DNA of 22,397 nt from a virus, in the IMG/VR virus record IMGVR_UViG_3300021142_001840, positions 1 to 22,397 of that record. One strand, given 5' to 3'. Below the pieces are notes generated by a model, which was not told where the DNA came from, ran no database searches, and saw only the letters and a program-made list of their open reading frames with translations. Both the position numbers and the translations under genes were made by a program. Below are positions 6,552 to 14,015 of the stretch, piece by piece (the stretch's first letter is position 1; every line of letters starts with the position of its first letter).

Positions 6552-7747
6552 GCTACCTTAAGTAAGATAGTTTCTTCGTTAATGCGTCCATTCATCTTAG
6601 TGTCTGTAGCATTAATGTCTTCTAAGAACTTGCGCAACTGTACTTTGCCTGCCGCTTTGAACTCTTTAAGTTTTTCTTCTGGCTTGCGCAGTGTCTTACA
6701 AATACTTTGATGCTCATTGAATCCGGTAATTGTAGTGCCTTTAACACCTAACTCCATGTACTCATTAGCCACATACTTGCCCAATTTACGAGTCTTAGTA
6801 TTGTAAACCCACAATTCCTTGCTACCAATAATGTCAGTAGGATTAACTGACACAAGTTTAAGTGGCTCGTTAGTCTTCATGTACTTCAATTTAGCAACAA
6901 TCTTTTCTTTAGGTTGTGCTTTCTTAGCACGTGGAGCACGATTAACTTTGGCTTCTTGTGCAAGCATAGTGCAAGCTGACATAATTTCTTGATAGAAAGC
7001 AATCAAATTACGGATTTGCTTTTTGCTACGATGTGAGTAGCCTTCTTTCAATTGTTCGTCAGCACCGCCGCTAGCAAGTTCTTCCAATTCAGCCAAATCA
7101 CGAGCATAAAACTCTTTAATAATGCGAGCATGTGCGGCTTTTGCTTCAACTGCTTTCAACAGGTTAAGCACTTTAAATGCTTTTGGATCAAACGCTTCTG
7201 GATCAGTTTGGAAACCTTCAATAGCGTTTTCAATTTCTTCAGTCATACGTAGTGCAGATTCACGCACACGTTCTTGAATAGAAGGAACGTACACCGCAGG
7301 CTTTGCGGCCTCTAGTGCTTTAGCTTCATCTGGGTCAATGTCATTCTTGCCATCTGCAATAACTTTAACAATTTCAGAACGAAGCCAAGCCGCTGTGTCG
7401 CGTCCTTGGTTAAAATCTGCGCGAAGCGGTGTCATGCCGCGATTCAAACAGCAAGCAATAGCACCCATTGTAGAATTTACACGGCTATCTTTAACTTTTT
7501 TGAACGCTGTAATATCTGCTTTAGTACAACCAACGGATTCCATCCATTTGGCAACTGCTGGTTTGTAAGTTTTGATATCTGATTCCAAACGGTACCAATC
7601 CATAGCACGTTTAAAATGACGGTGAAATGTATCTGCGTCCCAAGTTTCGCAACCTTCCCAACTTGGGCTAGTATCTTTTACTGCGCGAGTACGATGAGCA
7701 ATTACTTGCTTCTTTGTAACACGAGTTTTTGTAGCGGCTTTAGCCAT
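6548..7747 (-). CDS. Orphan early phage protein, unknown function
   Basis: A 399-residue soluble, charged and mainly helical protein that I do not recognise with a function. The N-terminus is basic (KAATKTRVTKKQ), followed by a Trp/His-rich segment (ETWDADTFHRHFKRAMDWY, 34-52). The middle is Glu/Ala-rich and probably coiled coil (about 165-245); then comes a lysine-rich linker (RAPRAKKAQPKEK) and a C-terminal basic domain with short beta-like stretches (about 285-360). No Walker, metal-cluster or nuclease motif is seen. A perfect consensus promoter and a good AGGAG ribosome site (7757-7753) point to strong early expression. Its 3' end overlaps the stop of the convergent fibre gene by 4 bases. 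A nucleic-acid-related early role is possible but inferred only from charge and timing. Confidence 0.85.
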   Translation of the reverse strand: MAKAATKTRVTKKQVIAHRTRAVKDTSPSWEGCETWDADTFHRHFKRAMDWYRLESDIKTYKPAVAKWMESVGCTKADITAFKKVKDSRVNSTMGAIACCLNRGMTPLRADFNQGRDTAAWLRSEIVKVIADGKNDIDPDEAKALEAAKPAVYVPSIQERVRESALRMTEEIENAIEGFQTDPEAFDPKAFKVLNLLKAVEAKAAHARIIKEFYARDLAELEELASGGADEQLKEGYSHRSKKQIRNLIAFYQEIMSACTMLAQEAKVNRAPRAKKAQPKEKIVAKLKYMKTNEPLKLVSVNPTDIIGSKELWVYNTKTRKLGKYVANEYMELGVKGTTITGFNEHQSICKTLRKPEEKLKEFKAAGKVQLRKFLEDINATDTKMNGRINEETILLKVA

Positions 7748-7778
7748 TTCTGCTCCTAACTAGTTAAACAATACTTAT

Positions 7779-7807
7779 ATTATAACGTCAAACGAGCAGT
7801 ATGTCAA
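7779..7807 (-). promoter_or_regulatory. Perfect consensus sigma-70 promoter of the orphan early gene
   Basis: On the minus strand TTGACA (7807-7802), a 17-base spacer and TATAAT (7784-7779). The -35 overlaps the stop codon of the E1-beta-like gene. The stretch CTTGACATACTG is shared with the ligase promoter. Confidence 0.88.
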
Positions 7808-8343
7808 GCAAAATATAACTGTGGGTATTCTGCCACAATGTGTATACCGCCCGCATTGTAAGCATTTTTGTATATGTCCAAAATATCTTCAGCAGATTTT
7901 AGATCGTAAAATTGGATACTTGGGCACATGCTCTTAAATTCAGCAAAGAAATTGGCTTTGTGCTGTGGGCCCGGGTCCAAAGGATCGTCCGAACCCTTGC
8001 CAACTCGTATGATAATATTGGCTCGGTGCCCGGTCATTTCTTCATACTTGTCCAAATGATTAATCAATTGGTTAGCGGCACATATTAGAAAGTTCCAACG
8101 AGGATAAAAACTGACTACAGTTTGGCCCATCATACTCATGCCCAAACTCATGCCCATTTGTGTTTCTTCCATAACAGGCACTTCGATCATTTTATCTTTG
8201 ACTACGTTTACTAAAGTAGTACTCATCGGATTTCCTGGATAGACAATTTGCTGTCCAATGAATACAGTATTAGATTGCTCGCCTAAAAATGTCATTGCCT
8301 CGGTTAAGGCATCTTTATAAATTGATGTTTGTGGTTTACTCAT
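7804..8343 (-). CDS. TPP-dependent E1-beta-like subunit (transketolase pyrimidine-binding domain only)
   Basis: 179 residues matching the pyrimidine (PYR) domain of pyruvate-dehydrogenase E1-beta and transketolase. VPVMEETQMG (55-64) lines up with the TPI(S/A)E..G motif whose glutamate (Glu59 here) activates the TPP aminopyrimidine. MMGQTVVSFYPRW (71-83) follows the usual pattern; ANQLINHLDKY (90-100) corresponds to the D.i.N...K stretch, and GPQHKANF (125-132) to GPQHS. The roughly 130-residue C-terminal transketolase domain is absent, and the frame ends cleanly at 7804. The obvious partner is the E1-alpha-like gene at 15366-15995 in the same operon. Its start overlaps the previous stop as ATGA. 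Fold is confident; substrate is unknown, and with no E2 or E3 gene here a carboligase or transketolase-like reaction is more likely than 2-oxoacid dehydrogenation. Confidence 0.85.
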   Translation of the reverse strand: MSKPQTSIYKDALTEAMTFLGEQSNTVFIGQQIVYPGNPMSTTLVNVVKDKMIEVPVMEETQMGMSLGMSMMGQTVVSFYPRWNFLICAANQLINHLDKYEEMTGHRANIIIRVGKGSDDPLDPGPQHKANFFAEFKSMCPSIQFYDLKSAEDILDIYKNAYNAGGIHIVAEYPQLYFA

Positions 8344-8786
8344 GGCACTGAAGGTTTGTTATCGTCTGCAACATCCCGCCCCCAACTAATTTCCCAACCT
8401 TTAAAGTCAGCGGCAAGACAATCAACCTTATAATCTTTACGCCCGCCTACAACTTCTTGGATAATGTTTTTGCTTGTATTACGAATTCCATTTAGTCCGT
8501 GAGTCAATTCAAGATTGTTTCCATCTTTAATCCCCCTGCGGTAATTTGACTCGTTATGCCAAATATGTAAGTTCATTTGAGCTAGAACAATAATAGCACG
8601 GATTGTTTCTGCGTCTATTTTAGAATCCGGATTCTCGTCTAAAATTAACTGTATGTCGTGAACGATGTCAGCAATTTCTTCTCCGTACTCTTTTTTGTAG
8701 TCTGTAATAAAAACTTCTTTAAGTTGTACAATGCTTAGTCTGTCGATTAATTCACTGAATGTTTGGAGGTATCTGCGTTGTGTCAT
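8340..8786 (-). CDS. Small helical protein of sugar operon, faint DUF4254-like pattern
   Basis: 148 residues, mostly helical. It opens with a helix containing LIDRLSIVQLK (13-23) and has HIWHNESNYRRG (74-85) followed by LNGIRNTSKNIIQ (98-110). The order I-W-H-x-E ... R ... L-N-x-x-R-N ... I resembles the DUF4254 pattern, a family often next to glycosyltransferases; this is a by-eye match and may be coincidental. No catalytic site can be assigned. It sits between an SDR and the E1-beta-like gene with ATGA overlaps on both sides, so it is translated in step with them. A helper role in sugar or TPP-enzyme chemistry is inferred from position only. Confidence 0.8.
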   Translation of the reverse strand: MTQRRYLQTFSELIDRLSIVQLKEVFITDYKKEYGEEIADIVHDIQLILDENPDSKIDAETIRAIIVLAQMNLHIWHNESNYRRGIKDGNNLELTHGLNGIRNTSKNIIQEVVGGRKDYKVDCLAADFKGWEISWGRDVADDNKPSVP

Positions 8787-9721
8787 AGATTTGTAAAGTT
8801 CCGGTTATTGTAAACAACTGTCATCTGGTATGCATTAATTAGTTGTTCTATACCATAGTCTAAACTAAAAGTGGGTTTCCATCCTAGCGATTCTAATTTA
8901 GCATTACTTACAATATAATTACGTTGATCAAAGTCTTTATTGAACTCGTCTTGCTTAATTGCTAATTTTGGCACATACTTTTTGATACACTCAGCAAGTT
9001 CTAACTTGCTTAGGTTAGCAGTAGACAGTCCTACATTAAATGCTTGCCCTCGACACTTGTCGTAGTTTTCGATTATAAACTGAAATGTTTGGGCAATGTC
9101 CTGCACATGAATGTAGTTGCGTTTAAAATGTGCTTCAAACAATACCAAGTATCCATCAGTAACTGCTTTATAAACAAAGTCGTTCACTAGTAAGTCTTGA
9201 CGCATACGTGGACTAACACCAAATACAGTTGCTAGCCTTAGCGCAACACCGTTACCACTACCTAGAACAACATCTTCTGCATCACACTTAGTTTCAGCAT
9301 ACAAGCTCAAAGGTTTAAAAGGACTGTCTTCTGTTATGATAGTTTCACTAGAACCATATTGGCTATTAGTATTTGGTATGATTAACTTTTGATCATCACG
9401 TAGTGCCATAGAAATGTACTTAACGTGTTTAAAGTTTACATCTACTGCTAGTTCTGGGTTAGCTCGACAAGCAGGCATACCAACAATAGCGGCCAACGGA
9501 ATTATAATATCATGTTTTTTTACTAGTTCTAGCAACTTAGATGTATCTCTAACATCACCTAATACAAATTTAAATCCTTCTCGTTTAAAAAGGTGTAGCA
9601 ATGATAACTGTTTATACAACAGATTATCAAATACAGTTACACTATATCCTTGCGCTAGTAAATGTTCAGCTAGTGTAGAGCCTAAGTAGCCAGCACCGCC
9701 TGTAATTAAAACTCTTTTCAT
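8783..9721 (-). CDS. Extended SDR, NAD-dependent sugar epimerase/dehydratase
   Basis: 312 residues with the NAD-binding motif GGAGYLG (8-14), an acidic residue after the second strand (FDN, 31-33), GDVRD (55-59), and the active-site set NTNSQYGS (117-124) and YAETK (141-145, Tyr141/Lys145). This is the nucleotide-sugar epimerase/dehydratase class (UDP-glucose 4-epimerase-like). LAAIVGMPACRANPE (76-90) and the C-terminal LGWKPTFSLDYGIEQL are usual for the class. All catalytic residues are present, so it is likely active, probably on an NDP-sugar in the cytoplasm. Overlaps of 4 bases at both ends place it in the coupled operon. The exact substrate cannot be read from the sequence. Confidence 0.9.
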   Translation of the reverse strand: MKRVLITGGAGYLGSTLAEHLLAQGYSVTVFDNLLYKQLSLLHLFKREGFKFVLGDVRDTSKLLELVKKHDIIIPLAAIVGMPACRANPELAVDVNFKHVKYISMALRDDQKLIIPNTNSQYGSSETIITEDSPFKPLSLYAETKCDAEDVVLGSGNGVALRLATVFGVSPRMRQDLLVNDFVYKAVTDGYLVLFEAHFKRNYIHVQDIAQTFQFIIENYDKCRGQAFNVGLSTANLSKLELAECIKKYVPKLAIKQDEFNKDFDQRNYIVSNAKLESLGWKPTFSLDYGIEQLINAYQMTVVYNNRNFTNL

Positions 9722-10710
9722 GGTTTGCTATTTGGATCAAATTGGTCTTTGTGAGCACGATACCACTCAATAGTATCCTTTAGTGCTTGTTTGATTTCAC
9801 GCTTTGGTTTCCAGCCTAGCGCATTAATCTTTTCACTAGATACTAGACGTACTGGAATCATAGGTGCTCGATTATTAACATACTCAATTGGATTAGTATT
9901 GCCATCGGCTTCTTTCATCCACTCGAGTAATTGGTTAACGCTGTAACCTTCACCGTAGCATACGTTATAGATATCGTATTTGTCTACGTGTTGAGCAACA
10001 TAAACAATGCCGCCCGCCATATCGTCTGCGTGTAGTACATCGCGAATCTCTGTACCATCGCCCCATACTGGAATTGGATTAAGTCCGTCTGCTACCTTGC
10101 GAATGTTTGCTGGTGTAACGTGACATTTTTCAAAGTCATACTTGTCATTAGGACCAAATGCGTTGCTTGGACGAATAATAATGCACTGCATTGGATCATG
10201 TATTTGATTGCTAAAGAAGTCACACATCATTTCGCCAAAACGTTTCATAGCACCTACTGCTTTATACACAGGTACTAGGGGCATGTTCATGAAGTTAGGA
10301 TCTTCTACAGCGTATACTTCTTTTAAATCACCATTAACGTTTGCTGTACTGATAAAAATAAACTTACGTACTTTGTTAATCCATGACTGCTCCATAATAT
10401 TGTTATTCATTTCAACATTAGGTGTTACATGTAACAAGGGATTAAACTTAGTATCTAATGCGTTACTAGTGTTAGCCGCACAATGTATTACTACATCTAT
10501 GTCTTGCGACACAAATTTAGCAAACTCTGCATCACGCAAGTCACCTTTGACTAATTCAATAGTTTCTGATCCGTCAAAGTCGTTACGTAACCCTCGCTGT
10601 AATGTACTGGCACGTAGATTAGTGAACCCTTGTTGATACAGCACTCGAAGCACATTGGAGCCAATGAATCCGCTTGCCCCTGTTACCAAAATCTTATCTG
10701 TAGTTTTCAT
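9718..10710 (-). CDS. Extended SDR, GDP-fucose-synthase-like, altered active site
   Basis: 330 residues with the NAD(P) motif TGASGFIG (10-17), CAANTS (77-82), FISTANVNG (119-127), RPSNAFGPND (180-189) and VWGDGTEIRDVLHADD, the last two typical of GDP-4-keto-6-deoxymannose epimerase/reductase and related WcaG-type enzymes. The segment corresponding to YxxxK reads YKAVGAMKRFGE (149-160). If Lys156 is the catalytic lysine, as the following RFGE suggests, the tyrosine position is Val152, and the usual VYG tyrosine is Asn126. The fold is clear, but catalysis may be changed or lost. It sits in the middle of the sugar operon with ATGA overlaps. Sugar-nucleotide modification is the likely role. Confidence 0.87.
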   Translation of the reverse strand: MKTTDKILVTGASGFIGSNVLRVLYQQGFTNLRASTLQRGLRNDFDGSETIELVKGDLRDAEFAKFVSQDIDVVIHCAANTSNALDTKFNPLLHVTPNVEMNNNIMEQSWINKVRKFIFISTANVNGDLKEVYAVEDPNFMNMPLVPVYKAVGAMKRFGEMMCDFFSNQIHDPMQCIIIRPSNAFGPNDKYDFEKCHVTPANIRKVADGLNPIPVWGDGTEIRDVLHADDMAGGIVYVAQHVDKYDIYNVCYGEGYSVNQLLEWMKEADGNTNPIEYVNNRAPMIPVRLVSSEKINALGWKPKREIKQALKDTIEWYRAHKDQFDPNSKP

Positions 10711-12107
10711 TTATGGTTTTCTTTAAAATTATTTAAAAAGTGATTTAAATCTTCGGGAGTTCCTATACCCCACATGCTGTCTATTGATTTAGATTTTATT
10801 TTTTTGTTATCGGCAATAGCTTGATTAAAAACAGGACAAACATAAAATTCGTTATTAACTCTAATGTTTTTATCGATCATTTGTTCTGCATATTTAACAT
10901 AGTCACTGCCCTTCTTCCAATAATAAATTCCTACAGTAGCTTCGTTACTAATTACCTTTTTTTCTGCTACTTCACTAACAAACCCGTTATCACCTACTAA
11001 TGCATAACTCCATTTGGGATGGGTAGATTTAAAAGTAATGATTCCACCATCTATTTCATCAGCCATAAATGAATACATACATTCATTACTATTCCATTCT
11101 ACATACTGATCGCTGTTAGCAATAATTAAAGGAAGATTATTATTAATGTATTCTTTAGCTAATAATGTAGAGCAGGCCGCTCCTTCAGTGATTCCGTTAA
11201 GTTGAACAATATCACAACCCGGTGCAATTAAATTAAGTAGATATTTTAAATTGTATTTTTCATAATGTTCTTGTTGAACAATAAAAATATAATGAGCTTC
11301 AATGTTTAAATTTTCTACGACGACTTGAATCATAGGTTTACCGTTGACCTCAATTAGAGGTTTTGGAAATGTATAGCCTTGCTGTGCAAATCTACTACCT
11401 GCACCGGCCATTGGAACTAAAACATTTAATCTACGATCTTTCCAAGGAATATTATTTGTCATTTGTAAACTTATTTGTTGTAATTTTTTTTCAATATCCT
11501 CCCACAATACATCATGAGAGTTTTCTACTGCTAATAGCATTGCACCGCTATTTAACGCACCTTGACGTCCAATATGACTATCTTCGATTATTAACGTATC
11601 TTTTGGCAAGGCGTGTAATGCTATCATGCACTTCCAATACATTTCTGGAAAAGGTTTTGAATTAGTAACATCTTGATTGCTAACATAGTAATCAACATAT
11701 TCCATTATACCAATTCTTAAAAGACTTAATTTTACAGTTTCTCTAATACTGTTACTAGCAACAGCTATCATATACCCTGCTGATTTTATTTTTAAAATTA
11801 TATCAATTAATTTTTTATTTACTGGAAATTTTTTAATAAGTTCAAAGGTTGCTAATTGCTTACGTTGCCAAACCATATCATGATATTCTTGCGGAAGCCC
11901 TTTAGTTTCAGTTAGCAAATTTAATTTGCGTGTTGTATTTAAACCATCATATATAGATAAATGTTCATCTCTCGTAATAACATATTTTTCATCTATACTT
12001 TTTAATGCATCATTAAGACTGTAGTAATGTAACTCCCTACTGTCTATTAATACACCGTCTAGATCAAATATTACTAATTTGTTAGTTAACTGTACAGCCT
12101 GTTTCAT
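10707..12107 (-). CDS. HAD phosphatase - sugar nucleotidyltransferase fusion
   Basis: 466 residues with two enzymes in one chain. Residues about 10-205 are a HAD phosphatase: FDLDGV (14-19, nucleophile Asp15 and Asp17), VASNS (116-120), SKPFPE (150-155) and IIEDSHIG (173-180). Residues about 227-460 are a nucleotidyltransferase of the sugar-1-phosphate type: LVPMAGAGSRF (230-240), FPKPLIEVNGKPM (247-259) and ANSDQ (330-334, metal Asp333). The pairing would dephosphorylate one position of a sugar phosphate and activate another, as in heptose routes, which use two separate proteins for this. The start is set at the ATG at 12107, seven bases after AAGGAG (12120-12115); an in-frame GTG directly upstream is less likely. 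It overlaps the GT-like gene by 26 bases. The sugar is unknown. Confidence 0.9.
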   Translation of the reverse strand: MKQAVQLTNKLVIFDLDGVLIDSRELHYYSLNDALKSIDEKYVITRDEHLSIYDGLNTTRKLNLLTETKGLPQEYHDMVWQRKQLATFELIKKFPVNKKLIDIILKIKSAGYMIAVASNSIRETVKLSLLRIGIMEYVDYYVSNQDVTNSKPFPEMYWKCMIALHALPKDTLIIEDSHIGRQGALNSGAMLLAVENSHDVLWEDIEKKLQQISLQMTNNIPWKDRRLNVLVPMAGAGSRFAQQGYTFPKPLIEVNGKPMIQVVVENLNIEAHYIFIVQQEHYEKYNLKYLLNLIAPGCDIVQLNGITEGAACSTLLAKEYINNNLPLIIANSDQYVEWNSNECMYSFMADEIDGGIITFKSTHPKWSYALVGDNGFVSEVAEKKVISNEATVGIYYWKKGSDYVKYAEQMIDKNIRVNNEFYVCPVFNQAIADNKKIKSKSIDSMWGIGTPEDLNHFLNNFKENHK

Positions 12108-13035
12108 CACATAACTCCTTAATAATACTATAATTGTGTATGTAAGACTTTAATTCACTAAAATGTTGTTTATGAAAATCTTCTCCAGGATTTTTAACAG
12201 CGTTGACTTTAGGTGGCAACTCTAAAAAAAATCTTTCAAATGCATCAATCATAAAATAATTATCAACTGGTATATGTCTCCATAAATTTCTTAATAATGT
12301 ATAATCTAGATTTTCTGATTTTTTTAAATCAATACCCACATCTCTAATGTAGGACCATAATGATACATTAGGGGCCTTTAAACTTTCTTCCCAAAATAAG
12401 TTAGCCTTTTTAATTGTGTCACCGGTTGACACCCAGTATAAGTCACTAGTTTGATATAAAGCATTTGGGTTAGATAACACATTTGTTATGTCTTTTTCCA
12501 AATCAGCTTGTGCATGATAATATGTGTCGCCGCCGTCTTGCATAGGAAAAATAACATCAGGCCTCAGTTTAACTATAATGTCGTAGTTAATCTTGTGCTG
12601 CCTCTCATATTCTTGTAACATCTCTACACTTCGATAATATGAATAATACATTAATGGTGGAAAATATTCCTGCCCAGCTGGTAAATTATACTGTGTAATA
12701 AAATTACGTCGATATTCTTCTATGCTATCGGCTGTAGTTTTGTAATTTTCAATTAAAAATAATTTTGGATTATAAATACTTAAAAATCTATTAAGATCCG
12801 CAGTCTCCACTGGCGCCCAGTTTAGACGATCTGGATTTTTATAGTTAATCCTTATTGAAATTAAATTACTTAAATCGTTTATTACTTTGTCACTATAATT
12901 TTTATTATATTGAGAATCCCATGTGTGTACAAAAAAATCACAATCTTTCCATAGATCACCTATGAACGATTTTATTGCAGGGATTGCCCATACTCCTGTT
13001 CGCAGTTGTCCGCTAAAACAAACACCAATCTTCAT
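12082..13035 (-). CDS. Glycosyltransferase-like protein (SGQLR / HTW / LRPD family)
   Basis: 317 residues beginning KIGVCFSGQLRTG, with DFFVHTWDS (33-41), YYSYYRSVEM (129-138), YDIIVKLRPDVIF (about 150-162) and DLYWVSTGD further on. This set of motifs recurs in uncharacterised glycosyltransferase-like proteins of capsule and O-antigen clusters and in aquatic phages. R-P-D at the end of a strand may play the part of a DxD-type metal or donor site, though this is inference. No membrane helix or signal peptide is present, so it is cytoplasmic. It sits between an SDR and the HAD-nucleotidyltransferase fusion with overlaps on both sides. I cannot name donor or acceptor. Confidence 0.78.
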   Translation of the reverse strand: MKIGVCFSGQLRTGVWAIPAIKSFIGDLWKDCDFFVHTWDSQYNKNYSDKVINDLSNLISIRINYKNPDRLNWAPVETADLNRFLSIYNPKLFLIENYKTTADSIEEYRRNFITQYNLPAGQEYFPPLMYYSYYRSVEMLQEYERQHKINYDIIVKLRPDVIFPMQDGGDTYYHAQADLEKDITNVLSNPNALYQTSDLYWVSTGDTIKKANLFWEESLKAPNVSLWSYIRDVGIDLKKSENLDYTLLRNLWRHIPVDNYFMIDAFERFFLELPPKVNAVKNPGEDFHKQHFSELKSYIHNYSIIKELCDETGCTVN

Positions 13036-14015
13036 TTACTTAATACCTTTTTGTATGCTAGGATTGTTTTCATAATACCATCTCGTAAAGTTGTTTGTGG
13101 AAGTATACCGTATTTCTTTTGACGTTCTGGACTTAGGCAACGAACTGGGTCACCGTTCATCTTTGTTTCATCCCATACAATATTTTTAGTTTCGCCTGAT
13201 ATTTCTTTATAGCAATCAACGATTGTTTCAATAGTTTCTTTGATAGTAATTGCTTCACCACACCCAAAATTAATAATATCCTTAACTTCTTTCTTAACTA
13301 CATCAATGCTTGCTTGGGCAACATCATCTCCAAAGACAAAATCACGTCTTGCACTTCCGTTACCCCAACACACTATGTCATCTTCTGCGTTGAATAGTTT
13401 CCAAACATTACTACTGATAACAGTAGCAGTTTGTGAAAACACATCATTAGTGCCGTATATATTGCTTGGACGAATAACAGTCCAGTTATCCCAACCATAT
13501 TGAACTTGAAGTGCTTCTAATGTAGCTTCACCTATACGCTTAGTCCAACCTGGATACCAATCATTCTTACTTGGAGTTGTTACCCACACATCTTCTTCAC
13601 GCATGATTTCTGTAGGTTGATAAACCCCAACTGATGATAGATAAACAAACCATCCTACTTTAGCATCAAAAGCTGCCTTAATCATATTTGTATTAAACAT
13701 TAGCATAGGAAACAAATAGTCTGCAGGCTGTTTACTTGAACGCTCTGGAGATCCTTTTACTCCTGCAATATGCAATACAATATCTACTTTATTATTCTTA
13801 AATAGACTTTCGCAGTTGTGTAGGTAGCGTAGATCCATCATTTTAAACTCTACAATCTCGGGATACTCGTCAAGCAACAGATCCATTTGATGACCCATTT
13901 GTATATCAACGGCAATAACTTTAGCCGCACCTTCTTCCACACACTTGCGAACTGTTGGTATTCCTACTAGCCCATTAGCACCAGTAACAATTATTGTTTT
14001 ATTTTTAAATTCCAT
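13032..14015 (-). CDS. Extended SDR, GDP-fucose-synthase-like
   Basis: 327 residues with TGANGLVG (11-18), HIAGVKGSPE (82-91), PADYLFPMLMFNTNMIKAA (97-115, matching the PADF...N...I..AA stretch of GDP-fucose synthase), LSSVGVYQP (126-134) and RPSNIYGTNDVF (182-193). The YxxxK region is YPGWTKRIGE (154-163): Tyr154 and Lys159 are separated by four residues instead of three, so the catalytic geometry is unusual or the true tyrosine is replaced. C-terminal PVRCLSPERQKKYGI and TLRDGI are normal for the class. Second WcaG-like SDR in the operon after the one at 9718, with only moderate resemblance, so not a recent duplication. Likely acts on an NDP-sugar in the cytoplasm. Confidence 0.87.
   Translation of the reverse strand: MEFKNKTIIVTGANGLVGIPTVRKCVEEGAAKVIAVDIQMGHQMDLLLDEYPEIVEFKMMDLRYLHNCESLFKNNKVDIVLHIAGVKGSPERSSKQPADYLFPMLMFNTNMIKAAFDAKVGWFVYLSSVGVYQPTEIMREEDVWVTTPSKNDWYPGWTKRIGEATLEALQVQYGWDNWTVIRPSNIYGTNDVFSQTATVISSNVWKLFNAEDDIVCWGNGSARRDFVFGDDVAQASIDVVKKEVKDIINFGCGEAITIKETIETIVDCYKEISGETKNIVWDETKMNGDPVRCLSPERQKKYGILPQTTLRDGIMKTILAYKKVLSK

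Noticed and set aside
6547-6560. Inverted repeat TTAAG-ctac-CTTAA at convergent stops
   Set aside because: Only 5 bp, AT-rich and without a T-tract; too weak to call a terminator.
7804-8343. E1-beta-like gene as a truncated pseudogene
   Set aside because: It keeps the catalytic Glu and GPQH motif, has a clean ATGA-coupled start and a partner gene; a minimal functional subunit is more likely than decay.
12108-12110. GTG as start of the HAD-nucleotidyltransferase fusion
   Set aside because: The adjacent ATG at 12107 is a better codon with a normal 7-base spacing from AAGGAG.
12771-12778. Exact T4 late core TATAAATA on the plus strand
   Set aside because: It lies antisense inside the GT-like gene with no plus-strand gene downstream; the matching codons encode ordinary protein, so chance in AT-rich DNA is simplest.
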